Shown: in pieces, positions 1 through 10,600 of the stretch
Position numbering within the stretch: position 1 is the first letter of the stretch
How the letters are laid out: each line of letters begins with the position of its first letter
Source: Isoetes taiwanensis
Taxonomy: Eukaryota; Streptophyta; Lycopodiopsida; Isoetales; Isoetaceae
Length of the DNA stretch: 64,000 nucleotides
NCBI GenBank assembly: GCA_021234155.1
Contig: JAJEKV010000071.1
Location: forward strand, 6,615,054 to 6,679,053
Direction: 5' to 3'
Notes under the pieces: generated by a model
The model's database searches: none
Told to the model about the DNA's origin: nothing
Seen by the model: only the letters and a program-made list of their open reading frames with translations
Made by a program: the position numbers and the translations under genes

Positions 1-650
1 GTGTATGGGTGTTGCAAACTTTATGACTTTCTAATAATGGCATCAATCTGCTCTATCTTTATGGTAACTTTTACTTATGTTCTATTTGTTTTATCATGGA
101 TGAAATTCAAAAAGCCATGTGTGATGAAAGGCTCAAATGAATTCTAGTTTTTTCCGGTTTGAATTCAAAATTTTTGTCACACCGAGGGGGTGGGGACGTC
201 TCCTAAGGCCCTCAAGGGGCCAAAAAAATTTTTGCAACACAAAAACATTAACATCCAAATATATAAAAATTAAACTCTCTAACACATAACAACCAACACA
301 TAACAACCATCGAAGACAACAACCAACACATAACTACCATTGACATTAATTAACACAACCATTGGGTCCAACACATTTAAATTAAATCCCCCTTAAACCC
401 CTTGGTTTGGGTGCATATTCACACCTGGGTGACGTGAGGGCCGAGAGCTCCCTATAATTGTATATTTTACTCCATAAAATCAACACCATATAGTGGTTCA
501 TTTTGAAATCTTATAGTATTTTGCTTAACTTGTTATACAAGATAGCAATTTTGTACTTGCATACCCCACAAATCCAGGAACTCTTTTAATGCATGGTGTA
601 GATTAAGGAATAAGGGGTGAATATGCCTATTCACCACCAATAAAAATAAA
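1..650. repeat. Dispersed repeat family A, copy 1
   Basis: This stretch recurs in reverse complement at about 30745-31330, and part of it (about 240-440) recurs directly at about 30540-30740. Shared landmarks are the block around 1-50 with TATGACTTTCTAATAATGG, the A/T run AAAAAAATTTTTGCA near 218-235, and TGGTTTGGGTGCATATTCAC near 402-421. Positions about 285-365 hold a degenerate tandem array built on ACAACCAACACATAAC. The copy starts at or before base 1, so its true end is not visible. I see no coding potential. The family is not recognised; it could be part of an LTR or a non-autonomous DNA element. Confidence 0.8.
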
Positions 651-2484
651 ATTTTAGGCTACTTGTATTCTAGAATATAGTTTTCTTAGCAAGAAATTGT
701 TTGATTTTAATTCGCTGTGTGGTTGCCAACTACTTAAATGTTTATGTCTTTCACCGTGAACAACATTGCCCATGTTTGATATAACTTAATGTCGAACAGT
801 AGAAGAGGTGCAAAGAACTTTATCCCATTGTTAAGATCCGACGAAATATCGCTCACAAGACGCTTCCAAATTTTGAAGGATGGGTAATGCTGCCTTAACA
901 TGTGACTTTGCTTTATCCATGTACCAAATTTCCTTCTAATCTAACAAGAAGAAAATGAGGACCTTCCGTATGTTTTACATTCTGTGAGGTTGGTAATCTG
1001 AGGAAAGAACTTTTAAGGCATTTAAGAACCTTAAAAAGTGGAGCCTTCCTCGATTTTAAGAAGTTCAACTTGTAACGTAATTGCATACTTTTTTTTCTAT
1101 CATCCATGGGACTGCACTAAACTTTGTCAACCTTAAAGCCATGACGCGGGTCATAGAAGACCTTCCTATGGCTTTAAATTAAAGGACAACCGCTACAATG
1201 ACTACCATTTAAGAACTCGTAATTCAACGCCTTCATCGACGAGTATCAAATAAATCACAACGCTGCTATCATGCCTTGTCGTTGTTTCATTCCAAAGATG
1301 CAAGCCGTCTGTGGAGTCCACTTTAAGAATCATTTTGGGGTTAAGGAGAACATGGTCTAGTGTTATTTATTCCTCGGTCGCTGTATGTTTTGATTCTCAT
1401 GGTCAAGTCGCTTGCATGTTGATTCCTTTGTGTTTTCTTTCCTATTCCGTAATATGATTCCTTTCGCCTTGTATTTTCTTTGTTGGTTCCTTGTTTTATT
1501 TTCGCTAGTGATTGTGCTTATTTTCCTCAGAGGTACAAGACGAATATAAACTACCATGGTGGAAGGCCTGTGTTGTCGAAAAGGTTGAATATCTCCATGT
1601 TAAGCTACTCGAGCCGAAGGAAATGCACCATGGAGCTTCAACACAACAAATACCATCAACTTCCAATGCCTGGAGTTTCAAGAATGCTGCGTAGGAGCCG
1701 ATCCTAGTGCTAAGAGAGAATAGTTAATCACTACCGTAGTTCAAAAGTTTATCAACCAACTCCCTAGACATATTTTCATATCCGTGAGATTGGGTGCTTG
1801 ATGCTTTTCTGCTCGTACAACAATAGCTTGTGCACTTAAGAAGGCTGCAAATTGTGTAGCAAAGGACATAGACAAAGAAGTCAGAACTCTATCAAGATGA
1901 GATTACCGCCTTTACTCACCCTACCGTGATGAGCACCAAGAGTATACTAAATCTTCATCCGACTCTGCTGCCGAATTTTCAGAGATACAACCTCCATTCA
2001 CAAGCTCTTTAAATGTTGAAGCTACTCTTGCGTAGGAAGCTGAAAGAAGTGGCTCTAGCTAATCGCTCTTGAAGACATTGTAGAAGTAGACAAGGCTAAG
2101 TCACCACGGTAAAGGAGCATCACGTGAAAGTGACAGCAGACAAGCAAGAAAAATGAAGAAGACCATGATTTGGACCTTGACATGTCTTGTGCTAAAATAT
2201 TTATTATTCACATCTCATCCTGCATCGAAAACTCTTAATTAAATAATGATTATTCATTTACTTCATTCGATGTTGTCGAAATTACTTTTAGAGAATACGA
2301 ATTCATGTATAAATTCTTCTCTTTTCAAGTGCTTCTTAAATCAAGTTCTCCCTTAATAAGGGCCCACAATGCAGATAAAAACAAAATAGACCTCTTAACA
2401 TTCTGAACTGGAACAAAAAGTGTCATTTTTAGCGCGGTGTTTTTTTAAAAGGAATCTTTGAAACAAGAGTACTGCAACACTCTC
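651..2484. other. No supported gene (possible copia upstream remnant)
   Basis: AT-rich sequence with short ORFs on both strands and no recognisable domain. It lies 5' of the copia integrase remnant in the same orientation, so part of it may be decayed copia gag/protease. I could not find a zinc knuckle, protease or GAG-pre-integrase motif to prove that. A short T run occurs at about 1089-1097. Confidence 0.4.
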
Positions 2485-2550
2485 GTTTAATTTGCAATCA
2501 TGTTTAAGTACATTTTTGTTTAATTTGCAATCATGTTTAAGTACATTTTT
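2485..2550 (+). repeat. 33-bp tandem duplication at the copia integrase
   Basis: Two identical adjacent 33-base units, 2485-2517 and 2518-2550, each containing TTTGCAATCATGTTTAAGTA. The length is 11 codons, so the duplication does not shift the integrase frame that follows. The second copy contains the codons just before the first catalytic aspartate. Confidence 0.9.
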
Positions 2551-2700
2551 GTCATTCTTGATGACTATTCCAGAAAGATAGTTATATATTTACTTCAAGC
2601 TAAATCTGAAGCCTATGATAAGTTTGTTGTCTTTCAAGCTCAAATTGAGTGCTCCCGTGGTAACAAGATCGTAACCATACATAGTGATGGTGGAGGAGAA
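2533..2700 (+). pseudogene. Ty1/copia integrase core remnant
   Basis: The frame from 2533 reads MFKYIFVILDDYSRK and stays open to the final GGGE codons ending at 2700. It matches the retroviral-type integrase core of copia polyproteins: the first catalytic Asp lies in ILDDYSRK, and the second in TIHSDGGGE (usually SDNGGE). The spacing between the two is normal. After 2700 the frame is lost, and the third catalytic residue (the Glu of the D,D-35-E triad, usually in a TPQQNG-VAE context) is not found, so the enzyme is dead. No reverse transcriptase or RNase H follows before the LTR-like fragment at about 3.44 kb. It is a truncated relic on the plus strand. The domain call is firm; the element's limits are not. 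Confidence 0.88.
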
Positions 2701-3439
2701 ATTTGATCTCACAAGTTTACACGTGTACATCTTTGGTTTTTTCATTAGGTGATGTTGGCAAATTTCGGGCGACATGGTGCCCAAGATCTTGCTGATGTGG
2801 ACATCATGACTAAGATCTTTGGTAGAGGAATAAGGTGATAGAATAAAATGGAAACTCAAAAACCTAAGGAGTTGTCAGTTTTCCCAAGTCTAACAAGGCC
2901 AGACATGTAGAGAGCCAGAGTGGTCAGCTTCACTAGGAGAGGGGAGGCTATACCTAGGGAATCCCGCGACTATCACAAAAAAGGGGTATGATATGTGCAT
3001 GCAAGGGTGGTCAAAAACACCCCATATAATGCATTTTCTTCAAAATACAAATTTGACTCCCTTCCATACAAAATTTACTCCAAGTAGTGGCACTCCCCCG
3101 CCCAACTCATGTAGGTATATACTTGTGGAAATGGGTCAAAACCCTCCTCGCAAGTCACTCACAAAAGTAATATTGAATGGCACCTAAAAGGAATCCTCCT
3201 CAGAAAAAGATCTGACCCCAAAAGGTGCCGGCACTTTTCTTGGCAACGCCCTCTAGGAGGTAGTATATGCTAATGCCCCCTCCTCCCAAAACCCCCATAT
3301 TGAGCCTCGATTCATATCCGGATTTATTCATTCTCTATTACTTCTCGTGAGCACCATCCGCGTACGATTTGGCATTGTACATACTTGAGGTTCTAGATAA
3401 ACGCCCTGAATTACCGAGCTCCCTCGTAGTCATTATCTC
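2701..3439. other. Copia-derived or unassigned sequence
   Basis: Lies between the integrase remnant and the LTR-like fragment. No frame is open for more than about 64 codons and no RT or RNase H motif is seen. It is probably decayed or internally deleted element sequence, inferred only from position. Confidence 0.35.
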
Positions 3440-3620
3440 CTCCGCTTGTCTAGTATCATCATTACCGCAGAAAGGTTTTTCCCTCAAAACCTTTCGAGGC
3501 GTGGGTTTTAAATCCTATTAGTAATGATTGTACTAGCTCCATTGTATGGGTCCCATGACCTATTGGTCTCCGTGGACGCTAAAAAAATACTAGAATCTGT
3601 ACTACTGCTGTCGGGCATAG
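3440..3620 (+). repeat. Copia-like LTR fragment, copy 1
   Basis: About 100-160 bases resemble the stretch at 56335-56500 in the same orientation. Shared features in order: CCGCA followed by GGTTTTTCCCTC-type sequence, a second TTTTCC/CTTTCGAGGCG-like block, an AGTAATGA/AGTAATAAG block, TTAGCTCC/CTAGCTCC, then TGGGTCCCAT. Paired GGTTTTTCCC motifs are common in plant copia LTRs. It lies downstream of the integrase remnant in the right orientation for a 3' LTR. LTR ends were not identified. Confidence 0.5.
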
Positions 3621-4589
3621 TTTGGGAACATATAGATTTGAACTTGTGCATTTGCTTGTGAGTAACTCCCGTGCCATTGAATCATTTTGGGAGCCTGTAG
3701 ATACTAAGGAAGCTGTTAATGTTATATCACCCTTCTATTCTATTTTAATTTAATCTATTTTGTTCTATGTTATGGTGCCGCCGAGAGAGAAAAAATATGA
3801 ACCATTGTTGAGTGTTTATAGAAAATGGTAAGGTCCCTATGGTTATTATATGGTTGTTGCAATAATATATAATTCCAACAACATATATTTTCAGTTTATT
3901 ATATTTTACTTAAAAATTTTCCCTGGCTATTATATTTTTACAAAAAAATTTTAGACACAAAGGATAATAAGTATCTCAAACTTTCATCTAGATACAACAA
4001 TCTATGTGACTTCATTGAACATGAATTTTCAATTTTATGTCCCTAAATAAACTTTAATAATGGAATACATAGGTACAATTGTTCAAGACGACACGCACAA
4101 TCATACTCTATATATCTAACCAAATAGCCATACATAAACCATGGAAGTTGATCCCATTGCAATGTCGATGTTCATCTTTCACAAAATGAGTCGTCCATTC
4201 CAATCGGGCATTAACCTAACTCCACATTACAATATTTTGATAATGTAAACCTAGTATGGAAAAATCTCTAGAAGCCAGAGAACATATGTACCAATACGAG
4301 CACGTGACCTTACTTCCAATCGCCCTGAATTTATCATTGTTTGATGGCATATCGTGTTAAAATTATGGAAATGTTTGATCATCCTGGCATAGCAAAACAC
4401 CATTGTTCACATTTGATCAAAGTAATCCGCAAAACTCATAACATCATCAGACTGAAAAGGCTTGATTCAAGCAAGTAAGATTTTCAAAGAAAAGATGCTG
4501 CAAGTTCATAGTTTTCAGGTTTGTCAGCTTTAGATGCAACATAGATGAAGATGAATAACACACTGCTTTAAGTAATCCTAGTAATTTTC
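3621..4589. other. No supported feature
   Basis: AT-rich, no ORF above 60 codons and no repeat that I recognise. Confidence 0.5.
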
Positions 4590-4650
4590 TCAAGTTTCTC
4601 CAACTATTTTTCCAACTATAAATTTCTAACTATTTTTCCAACTATTTATA
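4590..4650. repeat. Short imperfect tandem repeat (CCAACTATTTTT)
   Basis: Two imperfect units of about 25-27 bases, each containing AACTATTTTTCCAACTAT, lie side by side and are followed by TATAGCC. Confidence 0.75.
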
Positions 4651-6982
4651 GCCATGCTATACACATAAAAATCGTGCATGTCCTCAAGACACTTCTAAAT
4701 CTTCTTAATGGATGAGATCATCATAGTATAAAAGACACGTATAACAAACTCCTGCTCTCACATGGCCCCATTAATTATAAGCCAAAAAGTTAATTACCTT
4801 GTCGGTGCAGACTACACCGCTCCAAGTGCAAGGAACGCTTTATCTAAGATTTTATTACCTTTGCAACTCTACAAAATAGAAAGTTAGTCCATTCCTATGC
4901 CAAAAATTTGTTGCAAATAGAAGGAAGGAAGGAAGTATATTTTAACGTCCGCTAGCAAAAGCCATACATTGTTTACATGTAAAAGCGCACGCCGGACATT
5001 TTGCAATCACGCTTTTATGTTTATGAATTTTCCATTCGTGATGGTCTCCAGATCATGTCATTGGGTTTCAAAATTGGATATTGAGCTTTCATTTGGTAAT
5101 ATCACGCTGGATTTCTTACCATGAATATGCGAATATATCATGGTCGTGGCACATATCAACTACCATGTATTATTTTGTCTCAAGCCGCTTGTCTTACAAT
5201 TAAAAGAATAGTCTCACAGATGTTCAATAACACTTTTAACATCGTGAAGAAATCTATTGCATTCTAATGGTCATAACATATACATAGTAATTACATGCAT
5301 AAGGGTCAGCTTTATTGCTCATGTCTTTATGCGACCATAATGACCGCTTCGAAAGTACAACCTACCACGCCAGAGGTACCCAAAATTGCGGTAGCAGACA
5401 GAGCCTCGCTCCAATATGATCTTTAAAACCTAGCAAAACTTAAAAGGGCAACATTTAAGTAAGATTATTCCGATCTTTCCTATTTTCTCCATGCATGTTA
5501 CCTTAAGAATGTTTCCGTGATACAATGTTGCAGAAAGCTTATTCTCCCATTCAACTGGCAAAATAGTCACAATACTTTCACGCGGATGATCAACAACTAT
5601 ATGTGAGATGGTGCCCTTGGATCACCGCAAAATAAGCGTATATCTTAACATAGAAAAGAGACAAAGAAGGCATACACATTTTAGGATAAGTCAAGTCAAT
5701 ACGCGGCAGGCCGCTTCCAGCCCAATTTCTCATATTGCTACTTGTTTTACCAAATTTGCATTAATTGTTGAAGTAAGCCCCCAAATTTTGGCGTAGTTAC
5801 ATGCCCCGAGATGATACCGAGCAAAGATGTCCAAAGAAGTTCCAAAACCTAAACAATACAAAACCCACATCAAAACCCACAAAAACAAAACTTCAACTAA
5901 GATTATTGTTGGATTCATAATCGTGAGCTTTTTAGTTTCTTCTTTCAAGCAATGATAGACAACGACCAAAGGCAACTACAGGTTTAATCTCTTTCTAACA
6001 TCATAGATGCCTCGGCCATGACCATTATTACGATACGTCTCTAGACAACCCTACATGTAGCCCACTTCAAATGAAGATAATACCGCAGTTTACAAATGAA
6101 GAAAACATGCCCTTACAATAGTAAAACTATGCCCCAGTAATGAATGTCTTTCAATCGAATGAGAAGCACCGCCATATTAGCTTGCCGGAGAGCTATGTTT
6201 CATTCAAGGGTTGCCCTTGAACGTAGGCAAAGTCATTAACAAAATCGCGTTCCCCGAGAGAGTTAACAATCCGGCTTTAAACTCGCAGCCACTTGTAAAA
6301 GAAAAACGCACTGGAACAACTTCTTCTGTTTTATTATGGCACGAGTGACGAAGTCTAGAGCAAGCCAAGTCGGCCATCTATAGGCATAAGAAGCGTAGGG
6401 TCGAGGTATAAGCAGGCCAAGTATATCTATGATTGTTCGCGTAAGCTTTCTCTATGATCGTTGCTTTTTCTTTATAAACAATTTGCCACAAGAGGTTGTA
6501 TTCTCTTCCATGTATAAGAACCAATGCATTTCTAAGAAGAACAACCGCTTCATATTCCAATCGAGCAAAATGTGATTCATCTTATATTATATAAGTTTTG
6601 CTAAATGTTTTGTATATGATGCACAACCCAAAAACTCGAGAATCTCTCCGCGAGAATAACAAATAATATCAAGCTCACCTTCGGCTAATCTCCTCGCGAA
6701 AAAGAATGACGGATTTGCCGGATTTGGTACCAATAAGCTATTGTTTTATGCCGGACCTCCATATTTGCCCTTTTATTCAAGGCTTAGGCACCCTCGCTTA
6801 CTCTTCCATTTAGATGTACCTGCTTGCAAAGAATGGCCCGCATAAACGATTCTAAATTCCCATTTATGGTTTCATGGGTTGATGATGTGCTTGAAGATTC
6901 CAAGTTCTGGTGTGATGCCGATGCAACCATTTTCTTGCTCCTTCCTCTACTTCTAGCTTAAACCCCGCACTGCTTAATAACA
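4651..6982. other. No supported gene
   Basis: Only short ORFs on both strands. A (GGAA)n run lies at about 4919-4936. Nothing else could be assigned. Confidence 0.45.
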
Positions 6983-7189
6983 CTAAATCGCCTTTGAGTT
7001 GAGATTGAAGAGCAAGTCGCTTATCTCTCGGGTGAATAAATCATCCTTATCGATCCGAGCTTGTGCCATACCACGAGGCAAAGCCTTCGCTGTCTCTTTT
7101 CTAAACCGGTGCATGGGGTTTTGGCTGCTCGCTTCCACCCAAGCCATAAATTTTAAGCCATCACCCATAGCCAGTAAGAGGATATACAA
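6983..7189 (-). CDS. Hypothetical ORF, unrecognised
   Basis: A 68-codon minus-strand frame with a charged, soluble, protein-like composition (segments such as ALPRGMAQARIDKDD and LFTREISDLLF). Downstream on the same strand, in another frame, about 6860-6930 also reads as a plausible Ser/Thr-rich stretch, so a broken gene or exon pair is possible. The opposite strand holds an overlapping 109-codon ORF (6999-7328) that looks less natural. I recognise no family. It may be a decayed gene or chance. Confidence 0.25.
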   Translation of the reverse strand: MYILLLAMGDGLKFMAWVEASSQNPMHRFRKETAKALPRGMAQARIDKDDLFTREISDLLFNLNSKAI

Positions 7190-7291
7190 AACGTGGCCTG
7201 GCCATTACGAGAGTTGGAGGAGGTGCATCGTCAAGCCCGCGAAAGGCTTCACCGGAAGGTGCTTGACTGGATTAACCGGGTCATTCAAATT

Positions 7292-7334
7292 AGGGTCGGT
7301 CCAACACTTACACAATAACATTATATAATATAAG
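7292..7334 (-). repeat. Dispersed TATA/TGTTGGACC motif, copy 1
   Basis: In reverse complement this reads CTTATATTATATAATG, then TTATTGTGTAAGTGTTGGACC. It closely matches 16591-16631 on the plus strand. Looser matches lie at about 19333-19377 and 45481-45515. It could be a piece of an LTR with its TATA box, since many plant LTRs begin TGTTGGA. Confidence 0.6.
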
Positions 7335-7338
7335 ATCT

Positions 7339-7359
7339 CTATTCTATTCTATTCTATTC
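7339..7359. repeat. (ATTCT)n microsatellite
   Basis: Four tandem ATTCT units. A similar run occurs at 56471-56487 at the end of the second copia-like LTR fragment. Confidence 0.95.
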
Positions 7360-8124
7360 GGGCGACCCCGCCTGGCTGGGTTCAAAGCATCGTAATTCAC
7401 CTTTATCACATGAGCATACAGCACCGCGTTTAAAGTGAGAAGAAACACCCCTATATACGCATACACAAAAGTGTTGGAAACCCCTTCCGCGGAAAAATAC
7501 ACTAGAATGTCAAGAAGAGGGGATTTAAACCCCTAGTATAATGTGACGAAAACGCCGAAAAAAAACCTCTTCCATGCACTCAATTAGGTTTATACTGGTC
7601 TTCTGCGGTGAATCCCCCATGTTCAAAGAAATCTAAGATCTGGCCTCGAGAACTTATAAACCAATTAATCATCCTACATGCCACCTTTGTGAAACCAAAA
7701 GTGCCTGCATCGCAGGATTCGACCTTTGTCACATCAAATTCAAAATGGCTAAAATTACTCTAGAAACTAAGTTATACCAATAAGCTCTTGCTAAAGAAAG
7801 AAACATGTAAATAACAAAGCCATAAAGATTCCCCCTCGCGATCCAGCCCTAGGTCAATTGACTACGACAGGCTGACATCACCGTTGGTGCTTCTTGAAGG
7901 CGCCTTTCGCTCCACAAAAGTTGGTCTCCCCGTGGTAATGGCGATGTTATGAGTTCATTAAAAGAGCCAATTACGGAGTTGTCCATCCGTCGCTAGGGGC
8001 CTTCGAGAGAGGACATCCAGGGGGAGCAGCTTCCTGGGGGTTTTAAGGGTCCTTTTTCTAGCAAGAACACTCCTCTACATATGATGATACTATGCAAGGT
8101 CCTCAATAACTGATTAGAATATGG
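7360..8124. other. No supported feature
   Basis: No long ORF and no repeat recognised. Confidence 0.45.
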
Positions 8125-8622
8125 CTTCCGAAACGTAAACCTTGTTTGTTGCTAGAGTTTTGAAGGGTTTAGATTATGGAGGTCGAGTTTTGGTCGTTTG
8201 CACTTGGGACATGGTTGAGAAGTTGTAGTTGAAAATGCAAACCACTAGGAAGTGACAAGATGGAGTATGTATCCATCCTCCTCTCAATAGCAATTACAAG
8301 TCAGGAGTGCCTTTTGGAGTAGCAAGTTTGTTTTGGGTCATTTAGGATGGCCGATAGATCCAAACTCTACTATTTCAGTTGCAATGGTTCTACATGCATG
8401 TCTAGAAATGGTGCACCTAGTTATCCATGAAAACGACCATGTTTTGGTCCCCGAAATGGAAACACATGTGTGTTGCTAGGTTATTCGCTGGCTTGCGTTA
8501 TTATGGAGGTCAAGTTTTGGTTGTTTGCACTTGTTGAAAAGTTGCAGTTGAAAATGCAAAGCAATAGGGATATGACGGAATGGGATTTGGATTTATGCTC
8601 CTCCTGACGTGGCAATTAGAAG
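8125..8622 (+). repeat. Direct repeat pair (~170 bp units, ~320 bp apart)
   Basis: Copy 1 at about 8125-8300 and copy 2 at about 8448-8622 share TTGTTGCTAG/GTGTTGCTAG, then TTATGGAGGTC(G/A)AGTTTTGG, then GTTTGCACTTG, AGTTG(T/C)AGTTGAAAATGCAAA and a closing CAATTA(C/G)AAG. The intervening 150 bases are not repeated a third time. No coding sense is evident. Confidence 0.85.
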
Positions 8623-9022
8623 TTCAAGAGCTAAGCGTATACATATTATCTTTAATAGAAATGCCCAAAAGAGTCAGAATTATTGAACCTCATATATAAA
8701 TTCTAATTCCTGCTAAATCTGATCATATGGCTTTTCTTCCTCCACCATGGGCACTAAGTCATTTTGGGATACGTGTATACAAGGTAAACACTTCTAAAGT
8801 GTGTTACTTCATATATATATGCAAGCTTTGATATGGACGTGATAGCAACAACTTATCATATTGCTTCACCAGGTGAAAGCATACCCAACAACATGCAATC
8901 AATCTTCATTCAAAATTTGAAAAGAAGTATCAATTACTTTATGGAACCTAAAGCAAAATGAGATAGTTGCACTCAGATCTGAATATCTTGTGATATACTA
9001 ATCATTTTCACATCATTGTGGT

Positions 9023-9094
9023 GACAACTTGTGGTGACATGTCTGAAAAAAACTTGGAGAAAACTTGTGGTGACATGTTTGAAAAAAACTTGTC
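9023..9094 (+). repeat. ~39-bp tandem repeat, two units
   Basis: The unit AACTTGTGGTGACATGT(C/T)TG followed by AAAAAAACTTG occurs twice in succession, with a shorter GTGGTGACAACTTG just before it. Confidence 0.9.
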
Positions 9095-10100
9095 TCAATT
9101 TGGATCTGTGATGAATAACAAAATCAGCTTCAAAGTGAACATAAAATTTGGCGGGTGGACATAAAATTATCAGGCTTCCATTCTCATAACACAACAAAAC
9201 AAAAGAAGGAGAGAAACTTTTGTGAGAGAAACTTTTGGCTTCCCTTTTCCAAGTGCTTCTCCTTATAATATTTATCACACCAAGGAATTCATAGAAATGT
9301 AAACAAATATCAAAATAAAAAAGTAATGGAGATATAAAACACACAAACCAATCTAATGATTCTTCATTGACAGGTTTCCAACCTTAGCCAACACTACATT
9401 TCAGCAACAAATTCACAAAGAATGACAAATATTCTCAGAATTTTCATTCACAAGTTCCTAATCTTTGCACTTTCCAATCTAATTATTGTTCCTGGTTTTG
9501 GATAAACCCTTCTTCTGCATACTATTTCTAGAATTCTAATGCAGGTATAGTAAAGACATATCCTGCATTTTTTATGTCATGTTTATCTTAGTGCAGGTTA
9601 CTAGAACATATACAAAAATTGAACATGTGCAACATCCTAAATTAATCTTATCCGCAGTGCAAAGGGTTGTACGATCGCGTTGCAACTTGAAGCAACAAAA
9701 CAAGCTGGTTCAGTTAGTCCGATATTGAGGTCTTGGAAATGGCAAAAAGCTGGCAGATGCATCACGAATCTCTTAAATATGTAGCATGTCTTTACCTATA
9801 TAGTACAAATTTATTCCTCAAAAGAGAGCATTTTTTGAGAATCTGTGGTTCTATGTTCAGAAGTATACATTTGATTCTTCATTAGAAGCTCGATGCATGA
9901 ATGCAAGTTAGTAAATGTAAGTTGAAAACAAGGCCTTAAAACAACTTCTGGGTGGAGAATGGTGGAATAGGAGTTAAATTTGTCTCGATAAGAAACTTTG
10001 AGCACGGAGTTCTTCATCCATACTTCAATGCTTGTATCTTTGAAGCGTGTAGTGGAGTTATCGGTCTAGCTAAAGTGATAACCAAAAATGCGTGTAGAAC
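9095..10100. other. No supported gene
   Basis: AT-rich with short ORFs only, the longest being a 123-codon minus-strand frame that spans the tandem repeat just upstream and resembles nothing I know. Confidence 0.4.
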
Positions 10101-10235
10101 ATGCGTCGAGGGGCGGTGTTAACGCGTAGTAGGGCAGACTAAGGCGAAGGCGGTAGAACCTTCGTCCAAATACACGGCGGGGCGATACGGTAGAAGAGCC
10201 GCGCATTTGAGACCGCGTCGGGCCGAAGGCGTTAG

Positions 10236-10600
10236 GAGTAGAGTCTATCGTCGTTGATAACTAGCAGGAGGCAGATTAGGTAAGTTATCAAAGTGACATC
10301 GGCGGCGACCGATAAGCCTTATCCCGGTCTTATCTGCGTTAAAATTTGTCGTGGAAGTCGCGATGGTGAATTATCATCCTCCTCCAATGCTTAATTAGCG
10401 GAGAGTCGCGATAGTGGTATCACTCCTCCGGTCGCGATAATTAATTATCATCAACTTTGCTCCGATCGCGATAACTAGTTAGCCGATCTTGGAGAAATGA
10501 CCAAATTATCATCAACTATCGATGCGATAACTAGTTATCGATGCGGAGAAATCTTGATAATTATCATCCGCTCCTCGATCTTGATAACTAGTTATCGATA
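10236..10600. repeat. Array of GATAA/TTATC palindromes
   Basis: Within about 365 bases there are repeated inverted GATAA/TTATC pairs: GATAAGCCTTATC near 10311, GATAATTAATTATC at 10436-10449, a degenerate GATAACTAGTTAG near 10469, CGATAACTAGTTATCG at 10525-10540, GATAATTATC at 10556-10565 and GATAACTAGTTATC at 10583-10596. Spacers also repeat (CGATCTTGATAA, ATCGATGCG, GGAGAAAT, TATCATC). The segment before it (10100-10235) is unusually rich in CG for this window. The array overlaps the end of the GTPase gene's last readable frame. It looks like a minisatellite of self-complementary GATA-type sites. Confidence 0.85.

Noticed and set aside
285-365. CRISPR-like array (repeated ACAACCAACACATAAC)
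   Set aside because: Units are degenerate, without regular unique spacers or cas genes, in a eukaryotic repeat that recurs at 30.5 kb.
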